From SAR86 cluster bacterium (GTDB taxonomy: Bacteria; Pseudomonadota; Gammaproteobacteria; Magnimaribacterales; Magnimaribacteraceae): a stretch of 64,000 bases of DNA. The notes beneath the pieces were generated by a model. The model saw only the letters and a program-made list of their open reading frames with translations. It ran no database searches and was not told the origin of the DNA. The DNA is taken from assembly GCA_016777005.1 (NCBI GenBank), contig JADHSF010000001.1:1-64000 (forward strand). The letters are read 5' to 3'. The number at the start of each line of letters is the position of its first letter. The first letter of the stretch is position 1. The position numbers and the translations under genes were made by a program. Of the stretch, positions 52,913-64,000 are shown piece after piece.

Positions 52913-53881
52913 ATGAAAAAAATCAACCACCTTAAATCCGCAAGAAAGACATTAAAAATTGAAGCAAAAGGTTTGGAAGAGCTAGCCAAATTACTTTCAA
53001 ATGATTTTAATGATGTTTGTAATAAACTCCTTAAGACTAAAGGAAAAATTATTACTTTAGGCATAGGAAAATCTGGTCATATAGCAAAGAAAATTTCAGC
53101 AACACTTTCAAGTACAGGCTCTCCATCAAGCTTTATAAATGCCGGAGAAGCGCTGCATGGAGATGTTGGAGGTATAAATAAAAATGATAAGGTTTTGATT
53201 TTCTCACACTCCGGTCAAAGTGAAGAAATAATAAACCTTTTGCCCTATTTAAAATCAGTTGGTTGTGACTACTTCTCAATTACTGGCTCCAAAACATCCG
53301 TTATAGCTAGAAATGTATTAATTAATATAGATACAGGAGTATCTGAGGAAGCCTGTCCTCTGGATCTTACACCAACAACTAGTACTACAGCAGCCTTAGC
53401 TCTTGGTGATGCTATAGCTGTAGCGCTATTAGAGGCTAAAGATTTTAAAAGTGACGACTTTGCTAAGTCACATCCAGGAGGAAAACTAGGAAAAAGATTA
53501 ATAACAAAAGTAGATGACTTAATGACTCAAGGAAAAAATCTACCTAAGGTAACTCCAAAAACGACATTATCTAAAACTCTTATAGAAATAAGCTCTAAAG
53601 GCCTTGGCGTAGCTCTTGTGATAGACAACAAATCCCTGAAAGGTATTTTTACAGATGGTGACTTAAGGAGAACACTTAATAACGAGAGCGAACCTTTAAG
53701 CGAAGACATATCAAAGTTCATGACAAAAAAAACTAAATCTATCTCAAAAGATAGCCTAGCCATTGATGCACTTGAGGTTATGCAAAACAATAAGATCTAT
53801 TCTCTTGTTGTGTTAGATCAGACTAAAAATCCGGTTGGAATAATTAGGATGCATGATTTGATCGAAGCAGGATTGGTTTAA
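52913..53881 (+). CDS. kdsD: Arabinose-5-phosphate isomerase (SIS + CBS)
   Basis: GIGKSGHIAKKISATLSSTGSPSSFINAGEALHGDVGGI; C-terminal CBS pair. Confidence 0.96.
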   Translation: MKKINHLKSARKTLKIEAKGLEELAKLLSNDFNDVCNKLLKTKGKIITLGIGKSGHIAKKISATLSSTGSPSSFINAGEALHGDVGGINKNDKVLIFSHSGQSEEIINLLPYLKSVGCDYFSITGSKTSVIARNVLINIDTGVSEEACPLDLTPTTSTTAALALGDAIAVALLEAKDFKSDDFAKSHPGGKLGKRLITKVDDLMTQGKNLPKVTPKTTLSKTLIEISSKGLGVALVIDNKSLKGIFTDGDLRRTLNNESEPLSEDISKFMTKKTKSISKDSLAIDALEVMQNNKIYSLVVLDQTKNPVGIIRMHDLIEAGLV

Positions 53882-54585
53882 TGAAAAATATTTTCCTATT
53901 TCCTTTCCTGTTTATTATCCACTTGGCGTTATCGTATAACTTGACTGGTGAAATTATTGATAACGAATATCAGTCCAACTCATATATAGAAAGACCTAAT
54001 TTTTATGTTTTTAATACCAATCAGTCTTTGCAACTTAAGGGAGACCAAGCTCGCCTAAAAGGGGATTCTCAATATTTTATAAAAAATGTTGATGCGTCCT
54101 TGGTGAGTGCTTTTTCTGAAAGCAATATCACTTCAGAAGAGGCCAATTACGATAAGAATCAAGAGACAATAGAATTTGAGCAATCTGTTAACTTTTCACA
54201 TAGCAGAGAAAAAGATAATTTCTCTATCAATACTGAGTTTTTGGGCTTCGATATAGCTAATTCAAAACTTTTTACAGACAAAAGAGCTGAAGTCAACTTT
54301 AATAAAATAAAAATTAATTCTGATGGGGTGATTTTAGAAACTCTATCAGGGATCATTAGTGCAGAATTTAAGAAGGGGAATTTAGAGATTCAAAATTTAG
54401 ATTCTATTTACAAAGGATCTGCAGATAAAATAATCATTCTCTCAGAAGACAATACTTTAATTCTGGAAGGTCAGGCTATATTTGATCAAGTGGGTTTAAT
54501 CCTACAAGCAGATTTAATCCATTATGACTATCAAGAAAATAAAATCTTAAAATCTATAAATTCTGAAATTAAAAATCAAATATGA
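53881..54585 (+). CDS. LptC-like protein with LptA/OstA-like C-terminal segment (compact LPS transport bridge protein)
   Basis: Sits exactly where kdsC-lptC-lptA would be, between kdsD and lptB; repeated beta-strand pattern (SEEANYDKNQETIEFEQSVNF..., then GSADKIIILSEDNTLILEGQAIF...ADLIHYDYQENKIL). Confidence 0.68.
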   Translation: MKNIFLFPFLFIIHLALSYNLTGEIIDNEYQSNSYIERPNFYVFNTNQSLQLKGDQARLKGDSQYFIKNVDASLVSAFSESNITSEEANYDKNQETIEFEQSVNFSHSREKDNFSINTEFLGFDIANSKLFTDKRAEVNFNKIKINSDGVILETLSGIISAEFKKGNLEIQNLDSIYKGSADKIIILSEDNTLILEGQAIFDQVGLILQADLIHYDYQENKILKSINSEIKNQI

Positions 54586-55304
54586 AACTTGGTATTGAAA
54601 ACCTTCACAAGCAATATGCAGATAAGATTGTAATTGAAGGAATTACTTTTGAACTAAGTCAGGGTGAAACTATAGGTATTCTGGGACCTAATGGGGCCGG
54701 TAAGACAACTTTATTTTATATGATTGCAGGACTTATCAATCCTGATTTAGGAAATATTTATCTAGGTAATGAAATAATCAATAAAGAATCTATATCCAAA
54801 AGAACTTCTTTAGGCCTATCCTATCTTCCTCAGGAATCATCTATTTTTAGAGGACTAACTGTAGAGGAGAATATACTTTCATCGCTGGAACAAAGAAAGG
54901 ATTTAAATCCAAAAGATAGAAAAGAATTGTTGGAATCTTTATTAGATGAATTCAATCTTTCAGAATTTTCGAAAACTCAAGGAATAAAGTTATCAGGTGG
55001 CGAAAGGAGGCGAACAGAAATTGCGAGATCGCTTGCATCCGATCCAAAATTTATATTGTTAGATGAGCCTTTTGCTGGCATTGATCCTCTGGCAGTCTCA
55101 GATTTAAAACAAACTATCCAAAAGCTTAATCAAAAGAACATAGGTGTATTGATTAGTGACCATAATGTTAGAGACACTATGAATATTTGTACTAAAGTTA
55201 TAGTGGTTAGCCAAGGTAAGATAATAGCCAATGGCAATCCTGACGATATTGCTAAAGATCCTACGGTCAAGGAAGTTTATCTCGGACACAACTTCCAGTC
55301 TTAA
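54582..55304 (+). CDS. lptB: LPS export ABC transporter ATP-binding protein LptB
   Basis: GILGPNGAGKTTLFYMIAGL; LSGGERRRTEIARSLA; DEPFAGIDPLAV. Confidence 0.97.
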   Translation: MKLGIENLHKQYADKIVIEGITFELSQGETIGILGPNGAGKTTLFYMIAGLINPDLGNIYLGNEIINKESISKRTSLGLSYLPQESSIFRGLTVEENILSSLEQRKDLNPKDRKELLESLLDEFNLSEFSKTQGIKLSGGERRRTEIARSLASDPKFILLDEPFAGIDPLAVSDLKQTIQKLNQKNIGVLISDHNVRDTMNICTKVIVVSQGKIIANGNPDDIAKDPTVKEVYLGHNFQS

Positions 55305-55307
55305 GAC

Positions 55308-56591
55308 GTGAAACAAAGTTTAAAGCAGAAACAGAAACTTTCGCTGAATATTACCGCCAACCTCGGTAATCAAATTAAATTATTATCTCTAAGTGGCTTT
55401 GAGATCAGTTCGAAACTTAATGAACTGATAGAAAATTACATATTAGAAGATGACAAACAAATAAAATATTTCAAAGATGAATTTTTAATAGATCAATATA
55501 AAAATACCCTATATTCAAATGATGGATTTGAAAATCGATTCTCATTAGATATCAATGAAACAGAATTAAAACAAAAATTATTTGATCAACTTTCAATTGA
55601 GTCTTTAAATCAGATTGAGAATCTAATTGGTGAATTTTTAATAGATTCGATTGAGGACAATGGAAGATTAGATCCAGAGTTAGATTATGAAGATATTAAA
55701 AGAATAGTCTTAGAGGATTTTCATACTCATATTGAAGATCATGACATTGATGCAGTGCTCTCAATTATTCAAAACCTTGACCCACCAGGATGCGCATTTA
55801 GATCAATCGATGAATCTCTAAGTATTCAAATTGAAAACTTAAATTTAGAAGCCAAAGAAAAGCTCGAATTAAAAGAAAAAATACAAGATTTGGTATCAAA
55901 TAAAATTTCATTACAGGACTTGCCTGATCATTTTAAAGAAGTATTACTTAAGCTGTCTTTAAATCTAGGAGGCAGTTTTGGTCAATCCTCAAAAAATTAT
56001 ATAAGACCTGACCTGATAGCCATAAGAGATAAAAATCTTTGGCATGTATCGCTAAATGATGACTTCATGTCTCAAGATCTTCTAGAAAAAATAAAAGACA
56101 AAGTTGAATCCTCTAATAAGGATGATGGTAGCTCTATATCATTCTTAATAGGCCTAGAAAGAAGACAACAAACCCTTTTCATGGTTGCTAAATTCTTAGT
56201 TGAAACTCAAGAAAATTTTTTAAACAACTTGGCTGAAAAGAGAGCGCTATCTAACAAGCAGGTAGCTAATTATTTAAAAATCAGCGAATCAACAATTTCA
56301 AGGATAGTAAGAAATAAATATATTCAATTACCAGATAAGATAATTCCACTAAAAGATCTTCTTGAAAAAAGGTTAAATAAGCCGGAAAGAGGAAAGGATG
56401 TCACGTTGAGTGATTTAAAATTCCTTATTGAAAAATTAGTATCAATGGAAGATAAATTGAACCCGCTAAGCGATGAAAGTCTTAAATTTCAACTAAAAAA
56501 TGAATTCGAAATCCTTTTATCCCGAAGAACTATTGCCAAATACAGGCAAGAGCTGAAGATTCCTCCTTCAAGACTTAGAATCAAAAAGTAA
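55308..56591 (+). CDS. rpoN: RNA polymerase sigma-54 factor (GTG start)
   Basis: RpoN box SRRTIAKYRQELKIPPS; HTH KQVANYLKISESTISRIVRNKYIQLP. Confidence 0.93.
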   Translation: MKQSLKQKQKLSLNITANLGNQIKLLSLSGFEISSKLNELIENYILEDDKQIKYFKDEFLIDQYKNTLYSNDGFENRFSLDINETELKQKLFDQLSIESLNQIENLIGEFLIDSIEDNGRLDPELDYEDIKRIVLEDFHTHIEDHDIDAVLSIIQNLDPPGCAFRSIDESLSIQIENLNLEAKEKLELKEKIQDLVSNKISLQDLPDHFKEVLLKLSLNLGGSFGQSSKNYIRPDLIAIRDKNLWHVSLNDDFMSQDLLEKIKDKVESSNKDDGSSISFLIGLERRQQTLFMVAKFLVETQENFLNNLAEKRALSNKQVANYLKISESTISRIVRNKYIQLPDKIIPLKDLLEKRLNKPERGKDVTLSDLKFLIEKLVSMEDKLNPLSDESLKFQLKNEFEILLSRRTIAKYRQELKIPPSRLRIKK

Positions 56592-56592
56592 T

Positions 56593-59500
56593 TTATTCTT
56601 TCGATGTCTCAAACCAGCCCGAAAAATCAGTTTTAGGGTCAGACAAGGTACCCCTTACAGTCCAAGATCCTGAGCTAAGTTGATCTAGATTTCTTTCAAA
56701 AGCCTTACCAGCTATATATACAATTCCCGCTGTTACAGGACCTCCTAATAAGAACGCATAAGCTGGAAGATACTCTCTCAGCGGCAATGTCATCAAAACC
56801 TCTAGATTAAGATTAGTAAAGGATCCAGTGTCATCTTTATCAACTTTTCCTTCCCATCTGAATTCACTTGATCCACTTCTGAATATTAAAGGCTTTGAAA
56901 TTGAAATTGAAGTTTTAGCTATCTTAAAATTGCCACGAACTGAATCTGAGCTAAACCCTGATTGGTATAACTTTCTAAAATCTAAATTAGTAACTTTCTC
57001 AAAAGAATCAGTGATGTTGAAAATGTTAATGAGCCTCAATAGATTATTAGGTGTGGGCATGTCCTCTCTATCTTGAATTAATAAACCATTAATATTAAGT
57101 GATACTTCTCCAAGAATATTTTTGTAACTTATCTGCCAAGGCAGAGAGTCCCAATAAATATCTACTTCGGTTGAAATTGTATCCATTTCAAAGTTTGGAT
57201 TTATTCCAAATTGCTTAAACCCTTTTTCTGGTGAGCCTGAGTATATTTTTGATTTAAGTGCAGTTTGCCAACCCAAACTTTCTTTTACAATTTCAAGCCT
57301 TGAAATGCCATCCCTAGTGCTTGTTAATCCCCATTTACCATAAATACCCTCGAGATTATTAAGTTTTAATAAACCGCTTGAAGGCTCCACATCAAATTTC
57401 CACTTACCATAGTCATTGGAATTAAGAATGAGTAAATCAGTTTCAAAAGAAAAACTGGTATTTAAATTATTAAAAACATTCAAAAATGCAGAATCTCCGA
57501 GCGAGTCATTTAAATCAATTTTTAAAAATCTGAAGTTTATTTGCGGAAGAAGATCTTTCTCTTTTGGAAGGAAAATCTTGCCTTCAAAATCATCATTTGA
57601 AATTTTAAATGCGTAGTTTTCTTTAGATTTTTCAGAGTAGATTCTTGTCTTAGGAATAATGAAGTCTGAATACTTAACCTCATTTATGACCAAGTTTTTA
57701 ATGTTAAAATTGAATGACTGGTCATCGAATGTTTGGTTTTCTAAATTTAGCAAACCCAAATCAAATTTCTTAAAGGTACCAATTAGTGAAATGATGCCTG
57801 GTTCTGTAGTTATACTTTGCTTATCTACACCCGCTATAAGATAGCCCTGCTTTTTGTCTGACGAAAGATCAAGTTTACCTCTTAGTACGTCTCCATACTT
57901 AAATCTTAGTTGAGAATAATCTTTTGTGTGAGCAGGATAGTATTGAAAATTAAAACCAATCTCTTCATTTTTAAATTTATAAAATGGATCTGAAAGAGAA
58001 ATATTTGTACCTATTAAATCTGAAGAAAATTGAATGAAACTTTTTCTAACTTTTACTCCTTTCTTAAAAGAAGGAATATTGATATCTATAAAAACTTGAG
58101 AAGATCCTGTAATTTTATCTTCTAAAGATTTAGGAATGAATTTTCTTAGCTGAACTATCTCTGTTGCACTAAAGACTGAATAATCAGGTGAGCTTATATT
58201 ATTATCAATTTCGAAGGAAAGAGGAACTGAGTTAAGTTTTAGTGAAAGAAAGGCTTCTTTTAGACCATCTGTACTATCATATTGAATTGAAGAAAATATA
58301 TTTTTTATATTAAAATCTAGAGGATTTATATTAAAACCTCCTTTCTTAATTTCAGTAGAAATCTTTAAATTTGAAGATAAAGACAATAACTCCATCTTTC
58401 TTGTTAAGGGTGAATGATAAATGTAATTAGTAAGATGGAGACCTTCAACATCTGTTAATTGAGATTCCTCGCCTTCAAATAAACCTATAATTGAAGAGAA
58501 TGGTCCACTTGCATTTCCTTCTATCTGGAAAAAGTAATTTTCTTTATTTGTATATGTTTGAACTTTTGCATCGATAGCAGAACCAAGAAAATTGCCTCTT
58601 TTTAAATCACCTAAAAAATTGAAGTCATTAACTTTGAAATCGCCACTAACATCTCCTATTTTATAACTGTTGATGTTGATGCACATATTTTCAGCCGAAC
58701 CAATCAGGCCAAAAGTAGCAGAGTTATCTTTATAGATTCTATCAACAGGGCCCCTATAAATTAAATCCGCACCTTCTGCTGAACCACACTCAATAAGACT
58801 CTTCAGAGTTTGCTTTGTTCCAGAAAGATATGGAGTATTAGGAAATAATAAGAAAGCCGAATTGTAATTTATTTTTTCTGCCCTTACTCTAAGATTAAGA
58901 TCGCCTAAGCTTGTTACAGGGACTGGTTTTAAGTCTAAAAGTCCTGTTAACCTCTCTCCATTTAAAACACCAGAAAAGACCGATGGGAAAACCTCTAGTC
59001 CTAGAGATGAAATATTGAAATTAATATGAGAATTAAACTCATCAAAACTAAGTCTTTCATCTAAAAAATCCTTTGAAGCAACAGATAATCGAGGTGAGGA
59101 TATTTTAATTAAAGATTTACCATCATCTAATTTAATTTGGCCTGCTAGACCTTGAACATTTATTGCTTCTGAAAGTATTTCAATATCTTTAAATGAGGAT
59201 CTAAAGAATTCTGAGTTTAGATCTATAGATGAATCAATCAACTCTCCTTTGACATTTATATCTAAACCGTAACTTTGAATCAGTAGGTTTATAATTTTAG
59301 TTTTTGATAAGTCTATCTTGGGGAAAATAAATACGGGATTCTTGAAATCTAAATCAACAAAAAAATCAGGAACTCTAAGGGTATTGTCATAGTTTAAAAA
59401 GGAGCTTACTTGCAATAAGTAAGAGTCTGAATCTTTTAGATTGAAACTCGATGAAAAAGCCTTTATACCCAATAAACTTTTACTCAATGAGGCATCAAAA

Positions 59501-60204
59501 TTTCCTCTAAGATTTAAAAGTTCATTTTGAAGAAATGAAAAGTTAATAAATGAGTTAATCTCTCCATCGAAATCGCAATTTTTGCAGAATTGGGAGATTA
59601 ACTTTTGACTTACTAAAAAATTAGAAGCGCTTAGATGACCCCTTAAAAGAGCCCCACTTGTATTCTCTTCACTGAGCACTTTTACTAACATGCTATTAGA
59701 TTTTTTATCCAGCAGACTAAGCTCTAAACTAGGACCATCTTTATCAAGAACATAAGATAGCCTGCCTTTCAATAAAATTTTATTACCATCAGAAATATTA
59801 ATATTTCTCAGATTGAGCTCTGTAATTTTGGTGAGAAAATTTAAAGACCCTTTGAGATTAAGTGTTTCCTCTTTGTTTCCTTGGAAATAATTAGCCTCTA
59901 TTTCAGAGATGTTGATTTTTGAAATTAGATTACCTCTCAATAAATGCATCAAGGAGAACTCTAACCAAAGATCTTTGACGAAAAGTCTCTGATCTTTATT
60001 TACAAGATTAATATCTTTAAAATAAATAGAGGGCTTTAGAGGGTGCCAGTTTGACTCTACAATGGTGAAGTTTGAATTTGCATCAAAATTAGAAAGAATT
60101 AGGTATTTATAAAACGTGTTTTGTAAAACAATACTTGAAACAATTAGTATGATCCCTAAATAAAAAGGTAGAATCCAAGCCACTATAGAGGTAATTTTTT
60201 TCAT
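56593..60204 (-). CDS. yhdP: YhdP-family AsmA-like large envelope protein
   Basis: 1203 aa, N-terminal TM, C-terminal YLPAYAFLLGGPVTAGIVYIAGKAFERNLDQLSSGSWTVRGTLSDPKTDF; mreBCD neighbour. Confidence 0.88.
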   Translation of the reverse strand: MKKITSIVAWILPFYLGIILIVSSIVLQNTFYKYLILSNFDANSNFTIVESNWHPLKPSIYFKDINLVNKDQRLFVKDLWLEFSLMHLLRGNLISKINISEIEANYFQGNKEETLNLKGSLNFLTKITELNLRNINISDGNKILLKGRLSYVLDKDGPSLELSLLDKKSNSMLVKVLSEENTSGALLRGHLSASNFLVSQKLISQFCKNCDFDGEINSFINFSFLQNELLNLRGNFDASLSKSLLGIKAFSSSFNLKDSDSYLLQVSSFLNYDNTLRVPDFFVDLDFKNPVFIFPKIDLSKTKIINLLIQSYGLDINVKGELIDSSIDLNSEFFRSSFKDIEILSEAINVQGLAGQIKLDDGKSLIKISSPRLSVASKDFLDERLSFDEFNSHINFNISSLGLEVFPSVFSGVLNGERLTGLLDLKPVPVTSLGDLNLRVRAEKINYNSAFLLFPNTPYLSGTKQTLKSLIECGSAEGADLIYRGPVDRIYKDNSATFGLIGSAENMCININSYKIGDVSGDFKVNDFNFLGDLKRGNFLGSAIDAKVQTYTNKENYFFQIEGNASGPFSSIIGLFEGEESQLTDVEGLHLTNYIYHSPLTRKMELLSLSSNLKISTEIKKGGFNINPLDFNIKNIFSSIQYDSTDGLKEAFLSLKLNSVPLSFEIDNNISSPDYSVFSATEIVQLRKFIPKSLEDKITGSSQVFIDINIPSFKKGVKVRKSFIQFSSDLIGTNISLSDPFYKFKNEEIGFNFQYYPAHTKDYSQLRFKYGDVLRGKLDLSSDKKQGYLIAGVDKQSITTEPGIISLIGTFKKFDLGLLNLENQTFDDQSFNFNIKNLVINEVKYSDFIIPKTRIYSEKSKENYAFKISNDDFEGKIFLPKEKDLLPQINFRFLKIDLNDSLGDSAFLNVFNNLNTSFSFETDLLILNSNDYGKWKFDVEPSSGLLKLNNLEGIYGKWGLTSTRDGISRLEIVKESLGWQTALKSKIYSGSPEKGFKQFGINPNFEMDTISTEVDIYWDSLPWQISYKNILGEVSLNINGLLIQDREDMPTPNNLLRLINIFNITDSFEKVTNLDFRKLYQSGFSSDSVRGNFKIAKTSISISKPLIFRSGSSEFRWEGKVDKDDTGSFTNLNLEVLMTLPLREYLPAYAFLLGGPVTAGIVYIAGKAFERNLDQLSSGSWTVRGTLSDPKTDFSGWFETSKE

Positions 60205-60211
60205 ACCAATA

Positions 60212-60715
60212 TTAAATTCTAATTTTCCTTCGTCTAAACTCTCTAAGGATGAAAAACATAGGTATCCAAATAAGAGACGAAAGTATAGCGAAGAGAAAAG
60301 AATCTAAAAGATAATTTCTATCTGAAAGATTAAGACCTGGAGCCATATCATTAAAATCAAAACCAAATGCAAGCTTGAATATAAAAAATAGAAAAAATAG
60401 AGTTACCGATTGCTGCCACATTGGAGAGACTCTAAATTGATAAAAAAAACGTTGGCAAATGTAAGTTATCAAGACGAATAAAGCAGCATGTAATCCTAAC
60501 AATGTTCCCGTGGATACATCCAATAGCAGTCCAAAAAATAAAGCCTCAAAGATCCCCACTCTATCTGGCAAGGCCATATTCCAATAAATTAAAACTAATA
60601 AAGTTAAAACTGGTTTCCAGAGTATAAACATTTCAGGCGTAACATAAATATCAATTACAAAAGCCAAAAATAAGGAGCTATTAATCCAGAATTGATTCAA
60701 GAAAGATCTATTCAT
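60212..60715 (-). CDS. mreD: Rod shape-determining protein MreD
   Basis: LFFGLLLDVSTGTLLGLHAALFVLITY; mre operon. Confidence 0.93.
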   Translation of the reverse strand: MNRSFLNQFWINSSLFLAFVIDIYVTPEMFILWKPVLTLLVLIYWNMALPDRVGIFEALFFGLLLDVSTGTLLGLHAALFVLITYICQRFFYQFRVSPMWQQSVTLFFLFFIFKLAFGFDFNDMAPGLNLSDRNYLLDSFLFAILSSLIWIPMFFILREFRRRKIRI

Positions 60716-61562
60716 GCTTGTAGATTAAAAAAAAGTCCTGATTAATGGGAGTCTGAGAAAAGTCTATTTCTATCCTCAAAAATTCACTATCAGCAGGATC
60801 GTCTATAGAAATAATTTCTCCAACTAATATATTTTGAGGAAATATACCTCCCAAACCTGATGTAAATATTTTTTCTCCAATGTAAAATTTAGAAGTTTTC
60901 TTAACATAACTCAGTTGTCCTGTCCTTTCTAAGCCAAACCCTTTTAGTGTAGAGTGAATTGAACTGGTCCCTGAAACAACTGGAATTGATGACCTAATAT
61001 CTTGAATCAAAAAAACTTCTGCCGTAGAAATGCCTACGTTACTAATCCTACCTACTAATCCCTTCTCGGAAATAACAGAATTATTAATTTTAATATCATG
61101 ATCCCTTTCTATATCTAAAACTAATAAAGGCTGGAAAATATTTGAAGATAGAAGATTCTTTTTAGAAATTTTGAAACTTTCTTTATTAAGATTAGATGAA
61201 GACCAAAGAGTATTTATTCTTTCTAAATCAATAGCGAGTTTTTTTGCCAGCTGGTTAGTGGCTTTTAATTTTAAATTTTCTTCTTCAAGAGTTTTAACTC
61301 TTTTATCCAAAGTTACTCTGGCTGAGATGAAAGAACTTGTTATATCTGCAACATATCCTGGAAAATCAATTACCAAGCTTATGGGTTTAAGGATTTCATG
61401 GCTAACCAATCTCAAAGTAGAAGAAGTTTCAAACTTCACATCACTTATCATGAGACAAATGCAAAAGATTACAGCAAAAACAACTCTCGAGCGTTTCATA
61501 GCGGGGATAGCAAATATCGCCTCGCTACTTATATAAGAAACCTTGTGTTCTCGCTTGAGCAT
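60708..61562 (-). CDS. mreC: Rod shape-determining protein MreC
   Basis: TM + coiled coil + beta domain (GLVGRISNVGISTAEVFLIQDIRSSIPV); mre operon. Confidence 0.95.
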   Translation of the reverse strand: MLKREHKVSYISSEAIFAIPAMKRSRVVFAVIFCICLMISDVKFETSSTLRLVSHEILKPISLVIDFPGYVADITSSFISARVTLDKRVKTLEEENLKLKATNQLAKKLAIDLERINTLWSSSNLNKESFKISKKNLLSSNIFQPLLVLDIERDHDIKINNSVISEKGLVGRISNVGISTAEVFLIQDIRSSIPVVSGTSSIHSTLKGFGLERTGQLSYVKKTSKFYIGEKIFTSGLGGIFPQNILVGEIISIDDPADSEFLRIEIDFSQTPINQDFFLIYKHE

Positions 61563-61607
61563 AGATAAATGATACTCAGAGAGGATTAATAAAGATATCT
61601 TAAAGTA

Positions 61608-62645
<1,038 letters not shown>

Positions 62646-62766
62646 TTAGTTTCCCGTTAAGAATTGCTTTGATTCTATTTAAATGTAACTCTAGCAATAG
62701 CATTGTTTTTGAGCAAGCTACAATATGCTACATTACCCATCTTTTTAAAATAATACATTCAAAAAT

Positions 62767-63063
62767 ATGGCTCTAAGCGACAAAGAATTAAAAGAAATTT
62801 CTTACCTTGCAAGGATAAATGTAAAGGAAGAATCATTTTCTTCATTGAAAAAGGAACTTGAACAGATCTTAACTCTTTTTGAAGAACTCAACGAAGCTGA
62901 CACGTCATCTGTAGATGCCATGTCGCATCCTCTAGATCTATCTCAACCAACAAGAAAAGATGAAGTTACTGAAGAAAATAAAAGAGATGAGCTGCTTAAA
63001 AATGCACCTTCTGTTAAATCAGGACTCTTTATTGTTCCTAAAGTGATAGACGGAGAAGCATAA
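62767..63063 (+). CDS. gatC: Asp-tRNA(Asn)/Glu-tRNA(Gln) amidotransferase subunit C
   Basis: [34 protein letters not shown]; followed by gatA. Confidence 0.95.
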   Translation: MALSDKELKEISYLARINVKEESFSSLKKELEQILTLFEELNEADTSSVDAMSHPLDLSQPTRKDEVTEENKRDELLKNAPSVKSGLFIVPKVIDGEA

Positions 63064-63064
63064 A

Positions 63065-64000
63065 ATGGATCTGCACAAACTTTCTCTTAAAGAACAACTA
63101 GAAGGCTTAAAAAAAAGTGAATTTACATCTGTAGAGCTGACTTCGCATTACCTTAAAAGAATTTCTAAACATGACGAAAAGTTCAATTCATTTATAACAG
63201 TAACTGAAGAGAATGCTCTGATGCAGGCAAAAGCAGCTGATGAGCGCTATAAAAAAGATAAATCTCTTCCTCTTGACGGAGTACCTATCGCTCATAAAGA
63301 TATTTTTTGCACCAAAGGAGTAAGAACAACTTGTGGGTCAAAAATGCTGTCAAATTTCGAAGCTCCCTACTCTTCAACGGTCTATACAAAGCTTGATGAA
63401 CATGGCATGGTGATGTTGGGGAAAACAAATATGGATGAATTTGCGATGGGTTCATCAAACGAGACAAGTTACTTTGGTCCAGTTAGCAACCCGTGGGATA
63501 CTGAATATGTTCCTGGAGGATCTTCTGGAGGCTCTGCATCTTGTGTTTCTGCTGAGTTAGCACCGATAGCAACAGCAACTGATACCGGTGGTTCTATTAG
63601 ACAGCCAGCATCTTTATGCGGTCTAACTGGAATAAAACCTACCTATGGAAGGGTTTCAAGATATGGAATGATTGCTTTTGCTTCAAGTCTAGATCAAGGC
63701 GGTGTTGTAGCGAGGTCGGCTGAAGATGCTGCATTAATTCTTGAAGGAATGTCTGGGCATGACCCAAAAGATTCAACTAGCTTAAAACTGCCATCGCCAG
63801 ATCTTACAAAGAATCTTAAGGATTCTATACAAGGCATGAAAATTGGCCTTCCTAAAGAATTCTTTGAACAAGATATGCCATCTTATGTAGAACAATCAAT
63901 CCAAGAAGCAATTGAAACTTATAAAAGTCTTGGAGCTGAAATCGTAGAAGTGTCATTAAAAAATATTAACTTATCGCTACCAATTTATTACATTATTGCT
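63065..64000 (+). CDS. gatA: Asp-tRNA(Asn)/Glu-tRNA(Gln) amidotransferase subunit A, truncated by window end (312 codons visible)
   Basis: Translated by eye from ATG at 63065 (absent from the ORF track because no stop is in the window): [69 protein letters not shown]. Confidence 0.96.
   Translation, partial: MDLHKLSLKEQLEGLKKSEFTSVELTSHYLKRISKHDEKFNSFITVTEENALMQAKAADERYKKDKSLPLDGVPIAHKDIFCTKGVRTTCGSKMLSNFEAPYSSTVYTKLDEHGMVMLGKTNMDEFAMGSSNETSYFGPVSNPWDTEYVPGGSSGGSASCVSAELAPIATATDTGGSIRQPASLCGLTGIKPTYGRVSRYGMIAFASSLDQGGVVARSAEDAALILEGMSGHDPKDSTSLKLPSPDLTKNLKDSIQGMKIGLPKEFFEQDMPSYVEQSIQEAIETYKSLGAEIVEVSLKNINLSLPIYYIIA

Noticed and set aside
63285-63467. 60-aa minus-strand ORF near the window end
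   Set aside because: Antisense to gatA, which is clear on the + strand although missing from the ORF track.

Overview
This is a compact, AT-rich gammaproteobacterial chromosome segment. It looks like a streamlined, possibly SAR86-like marine lineage, but that is inferred from gene content and base composition and was not tested. Nearly all of it is housekeeping genes, in gene orders I recall from larger gammaproteobacterial genomes such as Pseudomonas. Blocks in order: tRNA-Lys(UUU), cpoB-pal-tolBARQ-ybgC, yebC, aspS, FmdB-like; proS; thiolase; recA-pncC; fdxA; DUF368; pcm-surE-ispF-ispD-ftsB-eno-kdsA-pyrG; a ferritin-like di-iron protein; dnaB-rplI-rpsR-rpsF; a rearranged dcw cluster (ddl ... 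mraZ); rnpB; rsmI; lpoA; sspA; bc1 complex; rpsI-rplM; degS/algW-like; hisD-hisG; murA; mlaC; yrbG-like, kdsD, lptC/A-like, lptB, rpoN; yhdP; mreDCB; gatC-gatA. I found no mobile elements, prophage or CRISPR. The interest lies in departures from the expected organisation: (1) a small PD-(D/E)XK nuclease-like ORF where ruvCAB normally sits; (2) a dcw cluster with ftsQ-ftsA-ftsZ between ftsL and ftsI, and an FtsQ with a lipobox-like N-terminus; (3) three contiguous 10-bp AAAGTG repeats upstream of mraZ; (4) a ProRS lacking the INS editing domain; (5) a compact LptC/LptA-like protein with kdsC absent; (6) an orphan mlaC; (7) an AspRS with non-discriminating-type residues together with GatCA; (8) a LexA box at recA; (9) a nested hairpin upstream of rpsF; (10) convergent gene pairs whose stop codons overlap.
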